DNA of 64,000 nucleotides. Source: Aquimarina sp. MMG016. GTDB lineage: Bacteria > Bacteroidota > Bacteroidia > Flavobacteriales > Flavobacteriaceae. Shown in pieces: positions 24,879 through 33,758 of this stretch (position 1 is its first letter; each line of letters starts with the position of its first letter). Location of the stretch: positions 248,001 to 312,000 of the forward strand of contig NZ_JAGJEA010000004.1 of NCBI RefSeq assembly GCF_018100805.1, given 5' to 3'. The position numbers were made by a program, and so were the translations under genes. Under the pieces are notes generated by a model, which saw only the letters and a list, made by a program, of their open reading frames with translations, had not been told where the DNA came from and did not search any database.

Positions 24879-26240
24879 TTAAAAGAGGGTTATGTTTATT
24901 TTAAAAAAAATCAATTCCGGAAAAAATACTACGATACCTACAATGATTAATTGTATGATAATAAAAGGTATGATTCCTCGATATATCTGACTAGTTTTTA
25001 CCCTTTCGGGAGCTACACCTTTTAGATAAAACAATGCAAATCCAAAAGGAGGTGTCAAAAACGATGTCTGTAAATTTAAAGCAATCAACACTCCTACCCA
25101 AAGCATATCCATCCCTAATGCATTAAATACCGGTGTTACTACAGGAACTATGATAAACACAATTTCGATAAAATCAATAAAGAAACCTGCAATAAAAATT
25201 ACCACCATCACTAACAATAAAAACATCAATGGAGTTAGGTTAGAAGATAATATCAATTCTTGTAAATACGCATCCCCACCCAATGTCCTAAATACTAAAG
25301 TAAATGTAGTAGCTCCTAACAGTATAAAGAATACCATTGTAGTTAGCTTGGTAGTTTCTTGTGCTACTTCTTTTAGGATTTTGAAAGAAAACTTCTTTTG
25401 AATTATTGTTAGTACAGTCGCTCCAATTGCTCCAATTGCAGAAGCTTCTGTTGGAGAAGCAACTCCGGTAAAAATAGACCCCAACACTAATACAATTAAT
25501 AGAATGGGCAGAAACAATACTTTTAAAATCTTAGGCACAAAATTTTCACCTCTAAACTCTCTAATTTCTTCTGGTGGAATACTAGGTGCATCTTCTTTAT
25601 GCATATATGATTTTATTAAAATATACAGAATATACAATCCTACCAAGATCAAACCGGGAAACAATGCTGCAGAAAACAATGCGCCCACATCGACCGAAGC
25701 GGCCCCACGAGAAGAACTATTAATTGTATCTGCCAATAGTACCAATACTATGGAAGGTGGAATTATCTGTCCTAAAGTTCCGGAAGAAGCTATTACTCCA
25801 GTTGCTAATTCTGTTTTATATCCTCTCTTCAACATAGTAGGTAAACTGATGAGTCCCATCGTCACTACTGTAGCACCAACAATCCCTGTAGAAGCTGCTA
25901 ACAAGGCTCCTACAATTACTACAGAAATTGCTAACCCACCTCTTACCTGACCAAACATCATCGCCATAGTCTCTAAAAGACTTTGTGCTAATCCAGATTT
26001 TTCTAACATTATTCCCATAAAAACAAATAGAGGAACAGCCATCAAGACATAATTGTTTACAACTCCCATGATTCTGGAAGGCAATAGGTAAAATGTAGAC
26101 ATCTGAAATACTTCTGGCGCAAAAATCGACACAGCGAATGCAAAAGCTACAGAGATCCCTCCTAATGTAAAAGCCACCGGATATCCTCTAAGAATCAAAA
26201 TAAAGATGATAGCGAACAGTACAATTGCTAAATATTCCAT
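24879..26240 (-). CDS. TRAP transporter large permease subunit (DctM family)
   Basis: 453 residues with about eleven to twelve membrane helices. Family features include YPVAFTLGGISVAFAFAV near the N-terminus, AVPLFVFMGIMLEKSGLA, GGLAISVVIVGALLAASTGIVGATVVTMGLISLPTMLKRGY, SGTLGQIIPPSIVLVLLAD and FTGVASPTEASAIGAIGATVLT. It couples uptake to the sodium gradient. The start codon overlaps the stop of the small permease gene, as is usual for dctQM pairs. Confidence 0.93.
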   Translation of the reverse strand: MEYLAIVLFAIIFILILRGYPVAFTLGGISVAFAFAVSIFAPEVFQMSTFYLLPSRIMGVVNNYVLMAVPLFVFMGIMLEKSGLAQSLLETMAMMFGQVRGGLAISVVIVGALLAASTGIVGATVVTMGLISLPTMLKRGYKTELATGVIASSGTLGQIIPPSIVLVLLADTINSSSRGAASVDVGALFSAALFPGLILVGLYILYILIKSYMHKEDAPSIPPEEIREFRGENFVPKILKVLFLPILLIVLVLGSIFTGVASPTEASAIGAIGATVLTIIQKKFSFKILKEVAQETTKLTTMVFFILLGATTFTLVFRTLGGDAYLQELILSSNLTPLMFLLLVMVVIFIAGFFIDFIEIVFIIVPVVTPVFNALGMDMLWVGVLIALNLQTSFLTPPFGFALFYLKGVAPERVKTSQIYRGIIPFIIIQLIIVGIVVFFPELIFFKINITLF

Positions 26241-26743
26241 TAACTATCTTTATTAAAAATGATTTGAACAGATTTTAATATGTGGGATATCCCTTGAAGC
26301 AATAATAATGTAAACCCTATAGTGATACAAAACTTTAAGATATATAAGGCGGGTAATCCCCCAGGTTGGGGAGAACTCTCACCAATCATAAAAGATGACA
26401 ACGCGTAATACCAAGAAGAAACAATTACTACATAACACCATGGAATGAGCAAACAAGTGCCTCCTAAAAGATTAACCCAGGCTTTTCCTTTTTTAGAAAG
26501 TTTAGTATAAAAAATATCTACCCGAACGTGGTTTTCATATTTAAAAGTGTAGCCAGAAGCCAATAAAAACATCATCCCGAAAAGGTATATTTCTATTTCA
26601 ATCATCCAAACATAGGTGAACTGAAATACATACCGAATAATTACATCTAAACCGATTACGACTGCCAACAATGCAGCAACCCAACTTACGAGAGCACCTA
26701 CTTTTTCACCAATCCAATCAAGGGTACTGATAATTTTTTGCAT
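26240..26743 (-). CDS. TRAP transporter small permease subunit (DctQ family)
   Basis: 167 residues with four hydrophobic helices. It has the family's LDVIIRYVFQFTYVWMIEIEIYLFGMMFLLASGYTFKYENHVRVDIFYTKLS segment, ending in the conserved HVRVD motif. It pairs with the large permease encoded immediately after it. The stop and start overlap by one base (TAATG), so translation is coupled. First gene of the TRAP operon. Confidence 0.9.
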   Translation of the reverse strand: MQKIISTLDWIGEKVGALVSWVAALLAVVIGLDVIIRYVFQFTYVWMIEIEIYLFGMMFLLASGYTFKYENHVRVDIFYTKLSKKGKAWVNLLGGTCLLIPWCYVVIVSSWYYALSSFMIGESSPQPGGLPALYILKFCITIGFTLLLLQGISHILKSVQIIFNKDS

Positions 26744-26838
26744 CTAATAATTTGTATCTATCTAAGGGATGAAGATAGTAAAATTAGACACATTTTATGC
26801 AATAGTAATAATGGGGAAACAAGAATTAGAATTCAGGA

Positions 26839-27600
26839 TTATCTCACAAAAACTAATTCATTAGATTTAGTAGTATATTCTTCACTAAAACCATATCCTT
26901 CGTAGTTAAACCCTTTTAGATCTTCAATGGTTTCTGCTCCAGTATCAATAATATAACGAACCATCATTCCGCGGGCTTTTTTAGCAAAGAAACTAATCAT
27001 CTTCAATTTGTCTCCTTTCCAATCCTTAAACTGGGGAGTAATTACCGGAACTTTTAACGTTTTGGTATCAATCACACTGAAGTATTCATTGCTTGCCAGG
27101 TTCACAAACAACTCATCATCTTCTAACTCTTCATTAAGTTGCTCAGTTACCGTTTTTTTCCAAAACTCATATAAATTATTTTTTCGGCCTACCTTAAGCT
27201 TGGTTCCCATTTCTAATCTATAGGGTTGAATGAGATCCAAAGGTTTTAGGATTCCATATAAACCGGATAGTATTCTTAGCTTATCTTGTAACACATCTAA
27301 TTTATCTTCGGGGATGGTATAAGCATCCAATCCTGTATATACATCTCCATTAAAAGCATATACCGCTTGTCGTGCGTTTTCTGTTGTAAAAGGAAGGTGA
27401 AACTCCTGATTACGTTGCCAATTAAGCTGCGCCAAATTATCACTTATCCCCATTAATGCAGAAAGCTTCTTAGGTGTTTTTTTCTTAAGTGCTGTATTTA
27501 GCTTTTCGGATTCAGCTAAAAAAGAAGGTTCTGTATATTGTTTAGTCGGCAACTGAGTTTCAAAATCCAAAGACTTAGCCGGTGATACTACAATTTTCAT
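26839..27600 (-). CDS. yaaA: YaaA-family peroxide-stress protein (DUF328)
   Basis: 253 residues, the usual length. Family signatures include the N-terminal [13 protein letters not shown], then [64 protein letters not shown] and FNYEGYGF. In E. coli YaaA lowers free iron under hydrogen peroxide stress and binds DNA. The same role here is inferred from the family. A TAnnTTTG box 19 bases upstream suggests its own promoter, and no OxyR-like site was seen. Confidence 0.93.
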   Translation of the reverse strand: MKIVVSPAKSLDFETQLPTKQYTEPSFLAESEKLNTALKKKTPKKLSALMGISDNLAQLNWQRNQEFHLPFTTENARQAVYAFNGDVYTGLDAYTIPEDKLDVLQDKLRILSGLYGILKPLDLIQPYRLEMGTKLKVGRKNNLYEFWKKTVTEQLNEELEDDELFVNLASNEYFSVIDTKTLKVPVITPQFKDWKGDKLKMISFFAKKARGMMVRYIIDTGAETIEDLKGFNYEGYGFSEEYTTKSNELVFVR

Positions 27601-27619
27601 GCGTGTGATTTTTATATTT

Positions 27620-27627
27620 CAAAAATA
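27620..27627 (-). promoter_or_regulatory. Predicted -7 box of yaaA
   Basis: TATTTTTG on the minus strand, 19 bases before the yaaA ATG. No clear -33 partner. Confidence 0.5.
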
Positions 27628-27692
27628 CAATAGTGTATGGATAATAAAAATATCGCAATCTATTTCTTTATCTATGTAGGTATTGGTAAAAG

Positions 27693-28094
27693 CTATTTAG
27701 AGTTTTGTTTATATGTCTCTATTTGCTTTGCAAAACCCTCTTCATCTTTAAAAGCCAATAGATTACCATCAGGATCAAGGAACTTAGCAATTGTACCCCA
27801 ACTGTGCTCTTGATAATCAACCTTGATATTTTTTGCTTTAAGATGTTGTGAGAATTCTTTGACCTTATCCACATTAATCCTAATACAACCAAAAGCTTTT
27901 TTATGATTACTCTCTAAGTTTAAAAACTCTTCTCGATCTTCAATCTCTATCATCAAATACGTTCCAAACAAATCAAAACAAGTAAGTGACTCATTTTTGA
28001 ATACAACCTGCAACTCCAGAATATTTTTATAAAATTCAATACACTCCTGGTACTTTTTTACATAAAGAATGAATCCAGTTCGTTTAACTTTCAT
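27693..28094 (-). CDS. VOC (glyoxalase/bleomycin-resistance) superfamily protein
   Basis: 133 residues forming one VOC module pair: GFILYVKKYQECIEFYKNILELQVVFKN, YLMIEIEDREEF, CIRINVDKVKEFSQHLKAKNI and EHSWGTIAKFLDPDGNLLAFKDE. The DPDGN loop with a following acidic residue is the usual metal-side turn. The specific reaction (lyase, dioxygenase or antibiotic binding) cannot be assigned. It is monocistronic, oriented like its neighbours. Confidence 0.8.
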   Translation of the reverse strand: MKVKRTGFILYVKKYQECIEFYKNILELQVVFKNESLTCFDLFGTYLMIEIEDREEFLNLESNHKKAFGCIRINVDKVKEFSQHLKAKNIKVDYQEHSWGTIAKFLDPDGNLLAFKDEEGFAKQIETYKQNSK

Positions 28095-28191
28095 CTTGAT
28101 ATATTTTATAATTCAAATTACACCAGATTATCAATAAATCGAACATTGGTAGTTATTTCTTATTTATACTCTTATCGAAAAGATTTATTAA

Positions 28192-28225
28192 AAACGAAAA
28201 AAGCCTGTTCATTGCGAACAGGCTT
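28192..28225 (-). terminator. Rho-independent terminator of the cold-shock gene
   Basis: Ten-base stem AAGCCTGTTC/GAACAGGCTT (28201-28225) with loop ATTGC. On the minus strand it is followed by TTTTTTCGTTTTT. It lies 27 bases after the cold-shock stop codon. Confidence 0.88.
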
Positions 28226-28251
28226 GTACTAAAAAAATTAATTCGTATATA

Positions 28252-28443
28252 TTAAATCACTTTAACATTTACTGCGTTTAATCCTTTTTTACCTTCTTTT
28301 AGGTCAAACTCAACTTCATCTCCTTCACGAACTTCGTCGATTAATCCAGAGATGTGTACAAAGTGATCTTTGTTTGATCCTTCTTCTGTAATGAAACCAA
28401 ATCCTTTGGAATCATTGAAAAATTTTACTGTTCCTTTATTCAT
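28252..28443 (-). CDS. CspA-family cold-shock protein
   Basis: 63 residues, one cold-shock domain. MNKGTVKFFNDSKGFGFIT holds RNP1 (KGFGFI), and DHFVHIS is RNP2. The domain is an RNA/ssDNA chaperone. Asp-His replaces the more usual DVF at RNP2, a common Bacteroidetes variant. A strong hairpin terminator follows. A poor -7 match (TACCTTCG) lies at about 28461-28468. Whether it is cold-inducible cannot be read from the sequence. Confidence 0.93.
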   Translation of the reverse strand: MNKGTVKFFNDSKGFGFITEEGSNKDHFVHISGLIDEVREGDEVEFDLKEGKKGLNAVNVKVI

Positions 28444-28671
28444 TATAAAATATTAAAGCGCGAAGGTACTATTATTTTAACAGGAATCCCTATTTATTTC
28501 AAAATAAAGTTTTTAGTAACATTAATTTAATATTTAATCACACTAATTTAACAAGAAAAAACTGATTGTAAATCCATCAAGTTATACCTAAAACCTTTAG
28601 TAATATAAACTATCACCCTATAATTCAGTAAGTTTATAGTAATATTAAAATACTTTAAAGTGTACCGATGC

Positions 28672-29715
28672 TTACTCTAATTGATTTTTAGCGTAGTTTC
28701 TCCATCGCTCCACACATTGTTGCATATCATCCGGAATAGTCGTTTCGAAATGCATCTTTTTCCCTGTAATTGGATGTACAAAACCTAGTGTTCTGGCGTG
28801 CAAGGCTTGTCGAGGTAATATTTTAAAACAATTATCTACAAACTGCTTATATTTAGTAAATGTAGTTCCTTTTAGAATTTTCTCACCTCCATATCGTTCA
28901 TCGTTAAATAATGTATGGCCGATATATTTCATATGCACACGAATCTGGTGAGTTCTACCAGTCTCTAGACGACAAGAAACCAGGGTAACATATCCCAGTC
29001 GTTCAATCACTTTATAATGCGTAACAGCAGGTTTTCCTTTATCTTCTTCATCACCTTCAAAAACTGTGTTCTGCAATCTATTTTTTGGGTGACGACCAAT
29101 ATTACCCTCAATCGTTCCTTCCTCTTCTTCGATATTACCCCAAACTATAGCTACATATTCTCGCTCACTAGTTTTATCAAAAAACTGTTTAGCCAGATGT
29201 GTCATCGCTTCTTCTGTTTTAGCTATCACCAATAGTCCACTGGTATCTTTATCGATTCGATGTACTAAGCCAGGACGATCACTACTATTATTAGGTAAAT
29301 TATCAAAATGATAGATCAATGCATTAATCAACGTACCCGAATAATTACCGTGACCTGGATGCACTACCATCCCAGCTGGTTTATTAACCACTAACAGAGC
29401 ATCATCTTCATACACAATATCAAGAGGAATATTCTCAGGGGTTAACAAATTCTCATAAGGTGGGTGAGAAAACAACACTCTAACTACGTCATTAGGCTTT
29501 ACCTTATGATTCGATTTTACTGCAATATCATTTACAAAAACACTTCCTGCTTTAGCAGCCTGCTGGATTTTATTACGAGTAGCATTTTCAACAAAATTCA
29601 TTAAAAACTTATCTACCCTAAGTGGAACCTGCCCTGCACCCGCTACAAAACGATAATGCTCGTAGAGATCATCTTCATTAGTATCAAAATCTCCAGCTTC
29701 AATATTTTCTTCCAA
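28672..29715 (-). CDS. rluD: RluD-type 23S rRNA pseudouridine synthase
   Basis: 347 residues. An S4 RNA-binding domain (about 30-90, LRVDKFLMNFVENATRNKIQQAAKAGSVFVND) precedes the synthase domain with the catalytic Asp in PGLVHRIDKDTSGLLVIAK. HQIRVHMKYIGHTLFNDERYGG follows. The RluD group modifies helix 69 of 23S rRNA, and the paralogous RluC is the main alternative. It is transcribed with the PASTA-domain gene upstream, 11 bases apart. Confidence 0.9.
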   Translation of the reverse strand: MEENIEAGDFDTNEDDLYEHYRFVAGAGQVPLRVDKFLMNFVENATRNKIQQAAKAGSVFVNDIAVKSNHKVKPNDVVRVLFSHPPYENLLTPENIPLDIVYEDDALLVVNKPAGMVVHPGHGNYSGTLINALIYHFDNLPNNSSDRPGLVHRIDKDTSGLLVIAKTEEAMTHLAKQFFDKTSEREYVAIVWGNIEEEEGTIEGNIGRHPKNRLQNTVFEGDEEDKGKPAVTHYKVIERLGYVTLVSCRLETGRTHQIRVHMKYIGHTLFNDERYGGEKILKGTTFTKYKQFVDNCFKILPRQALHARTLGFVHPITGKKMHFETTIPDDMQQCVERWRNYAKNQLE

Positions 29716-29726
29716 AATAATCTTAT

Positions 29727-30323
29727 TTATTGATTAAGATTAATTCTTCTTCCGCTTCCATCCCCGACTACCAGATCAATTGTAGAGGTTTTCATCAGCA
29801 TAGTTCCAGGCTTTAGTGTCTTTCCTTTATACCTAAGTTCTAAAACCTGATCAGACATATTAGGCTGATATGTTATTTTACCAATCTTAAAGCCTGAAGC
29901 AACTAGCAAAGGTTCTGCTTGTCTTCTGGTTTGCTGTACAACATTAGGAACTTCTATTTTTCGATATCCCGATGGATTTAACGTAACATAAATTTTACGA
30001 TTTTCTTTTACCATACTTCCAGGCGCAGGGTTTTGCTCTATGATAGAATATTTAGGGTAATCCGGATTAAAACTTGCAGAATCTTCTCTGACTTTTAATC
30101 TTAAGTCTTTTTCTTCTAGTAACGCCTGAGCCTCATCTATAGGTTTTTTACTTAGACTGGGTACTACAATACGTTGATCATGATTTGTAGTACTATCCAA
30201 CCATTCTAAAGCAAGGAAACATAAAATCACGGTCAGTGCTACTGCCAAAACGACTTGAATAAGGAACGTTTTACTGTAAACGAATTTAAAAAGACCCTTA
30301 AAAAAATTGATAAATCTATTCAT
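29727..30323 (-). CDS. Membrane-anchored PASTA-domain protein
   Basis: 198 residues. A short cytoplasmic tail and one membrane helix (about 20-42) are followed by two PASTA-like repeats (about 50-115 and 117-185), for example IVVPSLSKKPIDEAQALLEEKDLRLKV and IEVPNVVQQTRRQAEPLLVASGFKIG. PASTA domains are usually found on PBPs and Ser/Thr kinases that sense peptidoglycan, but here there is no catalytic domain. It is divergent from ddl (D-Ala ligase) with an 83-base gap, so a link to the cell wall is plausible but inferred. Confidence 0.83.
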   Translation of the reverse strand: MNRFINFFKGLFKFVYSKTFLIQVVLAVALTVILCFLALEWLDSTTNHDQRIVVPSLSKKPIDEAQALLEEKDLRLKVREDSASFNPDYPKYSIIEQNPAPGSMVKENRKIYVTLNPSGYRKIEVPNVVQQTRRQAEPLLVASGFKIGKITYQPNMSDQVLELRYKGKTLKPGTMLMKTSTIDLVVGDGSGRRINLNQ

Positions 30324-30331
30324 AATGTGGA

Positions 30332-30339
30332 CAAAGATA
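30332..30339 (-). promoter_or_regulatory. Predicted -7 box of the PASTA-rluD unit
   Basis: TATCTTTG on the minus strand, eight bases before the ATG of the PASTA gene, predicting a leader of at most a few bases. Confidence 0.5.
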
Positions 30340-30380
30340 TAAAAACGAAGAGTTTTACAGATTTGTTATGAGATAAATGA

Positions 30381-30388
30381 TATTTTTG
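30381..30388 (+). promoter_or_regulatory. Predicted -7 box of ddl
   Basis: TATTTTTG, 18 bases before the ATG at 30407. It overlaps the first codons of a longer ddl frame (30377), which supports the later start. Confidence 0.5.
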
Positions 30389-30406
30389 TTGATAAATCCC
30401 AGTTAC

Positions 30407-31384
30407 ATGAAGAAAAATATTGCCATTCTGATGGGTGGATACTCTAGTGAGTTTGATATATCTATCCAAAGTGGAAATGTAGTTTATAAATATATTGATC
30501 GAGATTTGTATCAACCTTTTCGAGTACATATTACCAAAAAAGAATGGTTTTATGTTGATGATAATGATCAAAAACATACAATTGACAAAAATGATTTTTC
30601 ATTAACGCTGAATGGTTCTACAATCACTTTTGACGCTGCATTTAATATTGTTCATGGAACTCCCGGGGAGGATGGTTTATTGCAGGCATATTTTGAGCTG
30701 ATTGGCATACCACAAACGGCTTGTGACTTCTATCAGGCAGCTCTTACTTTTAATAAACGTGACTGCATCAGCACCTTAAAACCTTATGGAATCCCAACAG
30801 CAACTAATTATTTTCTAAACAAAGGAGATGCAGTTGACACCAAAGCTATTATTAACACCGTAGGGCTACCTTGTTTTGTAAAAGCCAATAAAGCCGGAAG
30901 CAGTTATGGGGTTTCTAAAGTTAAAACTGAAGAAGAACTGATCCCCGCTATTGATTTGGCTTATCAAGAAGATGACGAAATTATTATCGAGTCTTTTTTA
31001 AGCGGAACCGAGGTTTCTGTAGGAGTAATTACCTATAAAGGGAAAGATACCGTTTTACCTATTACTGAAATTGTATCAGAGAATGAATTCTTTGATTATG
31101 AAGCTAAATATTTAGGAAAATCTCAAGAAATCACTCCTGCCAGGTTAACTAAGGAAGAAGAAAAAAAAGTAAAAGACTTAGCGCTAAAAGTATATCAAAT
31201 CCTGAAAATGAAAGGTTTTTCTCGAAGCGAATATATATTTCAGGACGGTGAACCTCATTTTATAGAAATGAATACCAACCCCGGATTTAGTGAAGCGAGT
31301 ATTTTACCTCAGCAGGCTAAAGCGGCTGGAATCACAATAAAAGATCTTTTGACCAACACCATTGAAGAAGCAATCGGTTCGTAA
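30407..31384 (+). CDS. ddl: D-alanine--D-alanine ligase
   Basis: 325 residues from ATG 30407. The frame opens at 30377, but the added MIFLLINPSY is not family sequence and a -7 box lies within it. ATP-grasp ligase that makes D-Ala-D-Ala for peptidoglycan. KKNIAILMGGYSSEFDIS is the family start, HGTPGEDG the substrate loop, KANKAGSSYGVSKV the ATP-binding segment, and HFIEMNTNPGFSEASILPQQAKAAG carries the Mg-binding Glu/Asn. Tyr/Phe selection at the specificity position was not judged. Confidence 0.95.
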   Translation: MKKNIAILMGGYSSEFDISIQSGNVVYKYIDRDLYQPFRVHITKKEWFYVDDNDQKHTIDKNDFSLTLNGSTITFDAAFNIVHGTPGEDGLLQAYFELIGIPQTACDFYQAALTFNKRDCISTLKPYGIPTATNYFLNKGDAVDTKAIINTVGLPCFVKANKAGSSYGVSKVKTEEELIPAIDLAYQEDDEIIIESFLSGTEVSVGVITYKGKDTVLPITEIVSENEFFDYEAKYLGKSQEITPARLTKEEEKKVKDLALKVYQILKMKGFSRSEYIFQDGEPHFIEMNTNPGFSEASILPQQAKAAGITIKDLLTNTIEEAIGS

Positions 31385-31407
31385 CAAGTAACAATCGTAA
31401 TTTAGTT

Positions 31408-31415
31408 TATATTTG
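31408..31415 (+). promoter_or_regulatory. Predicted -7 box of coaD
   Basis: TATATTTG, 23 bases before the coaD ATG. No clear -33 element. Confidence 0.5.
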
Positions 31416-31438
31416 TAACCACACCAATCACTAAACAT

Positions 31439-31894
31439 ATGAGAAGAGCCGTTTTTCCAGGATCATTTGACCCCATCACCTTAGGACATTATGATATTAT
31501 CGAAAGGAGCTTAACTCTTTTTGATGAAGTAATTATTGCTATTGGTATTAATGCGGATAAGAAATACATGTTTTCTCTGGAAGAACGAAAGCGCTTTATT
31601 GAAGAGTCTTTTAAGGGGGAACCAAAAATCAAAGTAATGACCTACCAAGGACTTACTGTAGATTTTTGTAAAAAACAAGATGCTAATTTTATTCTAAGGG
31701 GACTTAGAAACCCGGCAGATTTTGAGTTCGAGAAAGCAATCGCACATACCAATCGTAAGATGTCTGAAATTGAAACTGTATTCTTACTAACTTCATCGGG
31801 TAAAAGTTATATCTCATCCTCCATTGTTCGTGATGTTCTTCGTAATGGTGGTGATGTCACAGGATTAGTTCCAGATACGGTTCTTGCCAAATAA
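31439..31894 (+). CDS. coaD: Phosphopantetheine adenylyltransferase
   Basis: 151 residues, the standard length. Catalyses the penultimate step of coenzyme A synthesis. The nucleotidyltransferase signature is MRRAVFPGSFDPITLGHYDIIERS (TxGH motif as TLGHYD), RGLRNPADFEFEKAIAHTNR is the phosphopantetheine-binding region, and SSSIVRDVLRNGGDVTGLVP is the C-terminal signature. It is 54 bases downstream of ddl, with its own TAnnTTTG box. Confidence 0.96.
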   Translation: MRRAVFPGSFDPITLGHYDIIERSLTLFDEVIIAIGINADKKYMFSLEERKRFIEESFKGEPKIKVMTYQGLTVDFCKKQDANFILRGLRNPADFEFEKAIAHTNRKMSEIETVFLLTSSGKSYISSSIVRDVLRNGGDVTGLVPDTVLAK

Positions 31895-31900
31895 TGTACT

Positions 31901-32293
31901 ATGTCTCGAAAAATAGGAGCCATCACTTTAGTGGTCAAAGATTATGACGAAGCAATTCAATTTTATGTAGATAAGTTAAATTTTACACTTATTGAAGACA
32001 CAAAACTGGACAATACTAAACGCTGGGTAATTATTTCTCCTTCAAAAAATAATGAAACCTCCATTCTTCTTGCCCAAGCAGCAACACCCGAACAAGAAAA
32101 AGCAATTGGTAATCAAAGCGGTAATCGAGTATTCTTATTTCTACACACTGACGATTTTTGGAAAGACTATAACCATATGAAATCCAAAGGAATTTCCTTT
32201 CTAGAAGAACCCAGAAAAGAGCCTTATGGCACGGTAGTAGTTTTTGAAGATTTATATGGAAATAAGTGGGATTTAATTGAACATAAAAATTAA
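31901..32293 (+). CDS. VOC superfamily (glyoxalase-like) protein
   Basis: 130 residues with the paired VOC fold: IGAITLVVKDYDEAIQFYVDKLNFTLIEDTKL, KRWVIISPSKNNETSILLAQA, VFLFLHTDDFWKDYNHMKSKGISF and EEPRKEPYGTVVVFEDLYGNKWDLIEH. The YGTVVVFEDLYGN turn carries the usual metal-side Glu. Enzyme specificity is unknown. It starts six bases after coaD and is probably cotranscribed with it. Confidence 0.82.
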   Translation: MSRKIGAITLVVKDYDEAIQFYVDKLNFTLIEDTKLDNTKRWVIISPSKNNETSILLAQAATPEQEKAIGNQSGNRVFLFLHTDDFWKDYNHMKSKGISFLEEPRKEPYGTVVVFEDLYGNKWDLIEHKN

Positions 32294-32347
32294 CCCTCTT
32301 TAAACCTTTCTGTCATACTACAGTCTAAACTATAAATACTGTAATTT

Positions 32348-33745
32348 ATGACATCCTCCTTATCAGATAAACAGATACAGCATTTGTATTGGAGAATAGG
32401 TTTTGGAATCTCTTCTACAGAGTTAAAAACTATTAGAAAGCTTTCTAAAAACCAGATCATTAATGGATTGTTTTCAAAAAGCAAAGAATACACCGCTTTG
32501 TCTATGGATTTTGGAGCTTTGCTTAAAAACCCCAAGGACTTATCTCGCGAAGAACGAAAACAGCTACAAAAACTCCGAAGAGATAAAATGAATGAGTTAA
32601 ATCTTCTTTGGTATAAACAACTTGTAACAACAGATCAAATACTACGCGAAAAAATGACATTATTTTTTCACGATCATTTTGCAGTCAGATTGCGTACTCC
32701 TAGAGCTTGCCTTCATCTTAATAATTTAATAAGAAAGTATGCATTAGGCAATTTTGGAGATATGTTGATGTCGGTATCAAAATCCCCTGCAATGTTACTA
32801 TTCTTAAATAATAGACAGAATCGTAAAAACCAACCTAACGAAAATTTTTCTCGTGAGGTTATGGAACTTTTTACCCTAGGAAGAGATAACGGATATACCG
32901 AAAGGGATATTAAGGAAGCTGCAAGAGCATTTACTGGATGGAATTTTAAGAAAGATGGAACTTTTGTGTTCAGACAAAATCATCATGATTATGGTTCCAA
33001 AACGTTTTTAGGAAAGACCGGTAATTTTACTGGAGAAGATATTATAAAAATTTTGTTAGAAAAGAAACAAACAGCCAGATACCTTGTAGAAAAATTATAT
33101 ATCTATTTTGTTAATGAAACAATAGATACAAAACACATTGATCATCTTACTAATGTTTTTTACAATTCTGGTTATAATCTAAAAATTGTTTTAAAAGAAA
33201 TACTGAGCAGTGATTGGTTTTATGATGTTAAGCATATAGGAGTTAAAATAAAATCCCCAGTGGAGTTGATTGTAGGACTAAGTAAACCTTTTCAAATTCA
33301 GTATGAAGACCCTAAAGTATTACTCTATTTACAAAAAAAACTAAATCAAATATTATTCTTTCCTCCCAATGTTGCTGGTTGGCCTGGAGGAAAAACCTGG
33401 ATTGACAATTCTACGCTAATGCTTCGATTAAAATTAGCTTCGGTAATTTTAAACAGTGGAGTTATTGAATGGAGTGATAAAGGCGATATGCCCGAAAATA
33501 TGATCATTAAACAACAAATCTATAAAAAAGTAAAATCCAGACTTCAAAAAAAAGTAAAAGCAAAACCAAACTGGGAAGTATTTCTTTCGGGTTTAGAGCA
33601 AAAAGACAAAACGGAACTGATCAATTTCTTACTTCAGCCAGAATTATCAGGAACTGCCACACAGGTAATATCCGGATTAGACCCTTCAGATACTAAGAAT
33701 TTTGTAATTGAATTATTGAGTTTACCTGAATACCAACTCTGCTAA
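32348..33745 (+). CDS. DUF1800 family protein
   Basis: 465 residues. Hallmarks of DUF1800 are present: MTLFFHDHFAV, PNENFSREVMELFTLGRDNGYTERDIKEAARAFTGW, FLGKTGNFTGEDIIKILLEKKQTARYLVEKLYIYFVNE and PPNVAGWPGGKTWIDNSTLMLRL. No signal peptide is visible, although its neighbour has a Tat-like one. The family nearly always occurs beside a DUF1501 gene, as here (14 bases downstream), so the two products probably form one system. Its biochemical role is unestablished. Confidence 0.88.
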   Translation: MTSSLSDKQIQHLYWRIGFGISSTELKTIRKLSKNQIINGLFSKSKEYTALSMDFGALLKNPKDLSREERKQLQKLRRDKMNELNLLWYKQLVTTDQILREKMTLFFHDHFAVRLRTPRACLHLNNLIRKYALGNFGDMLMSVSKSPAMLLFLNNRQNRKNQPNENFSREVMELFTLGRDNGYTERDIKEAARAFTGWNFKKDGTFVFRQNHHDYGSKTFLGKTGNFTGEDIIKILLEKKQTARYLVEKLYIYFVNETIDTKHIDHLTNVFYNSGYNLKIVLKEILSSDWFYDVKHIGVKIKSPVELIVGLSKPFQIQYEDPKVLLYLQKKLNQILFFPPNVAGWPGGKTWIDNSTLMLRLKLASVILNSGVIEWSDKGDMPENMIIKQQIYKKVKSRLQKKVKAKPNWEVFLSGLEQKDKTELINFLLQPELSGTATQVISGLDPSDTKNFVIELLSLPEYQLC

Positions 33746-33758
33746 AACCCTGAAAATC

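Noticed and set aside
25504..25950. Plus-strand frame of 148 codons inside the TRAP permease gene
   Set aside because: Shadow of dctM; no start context and no recognisable domain.
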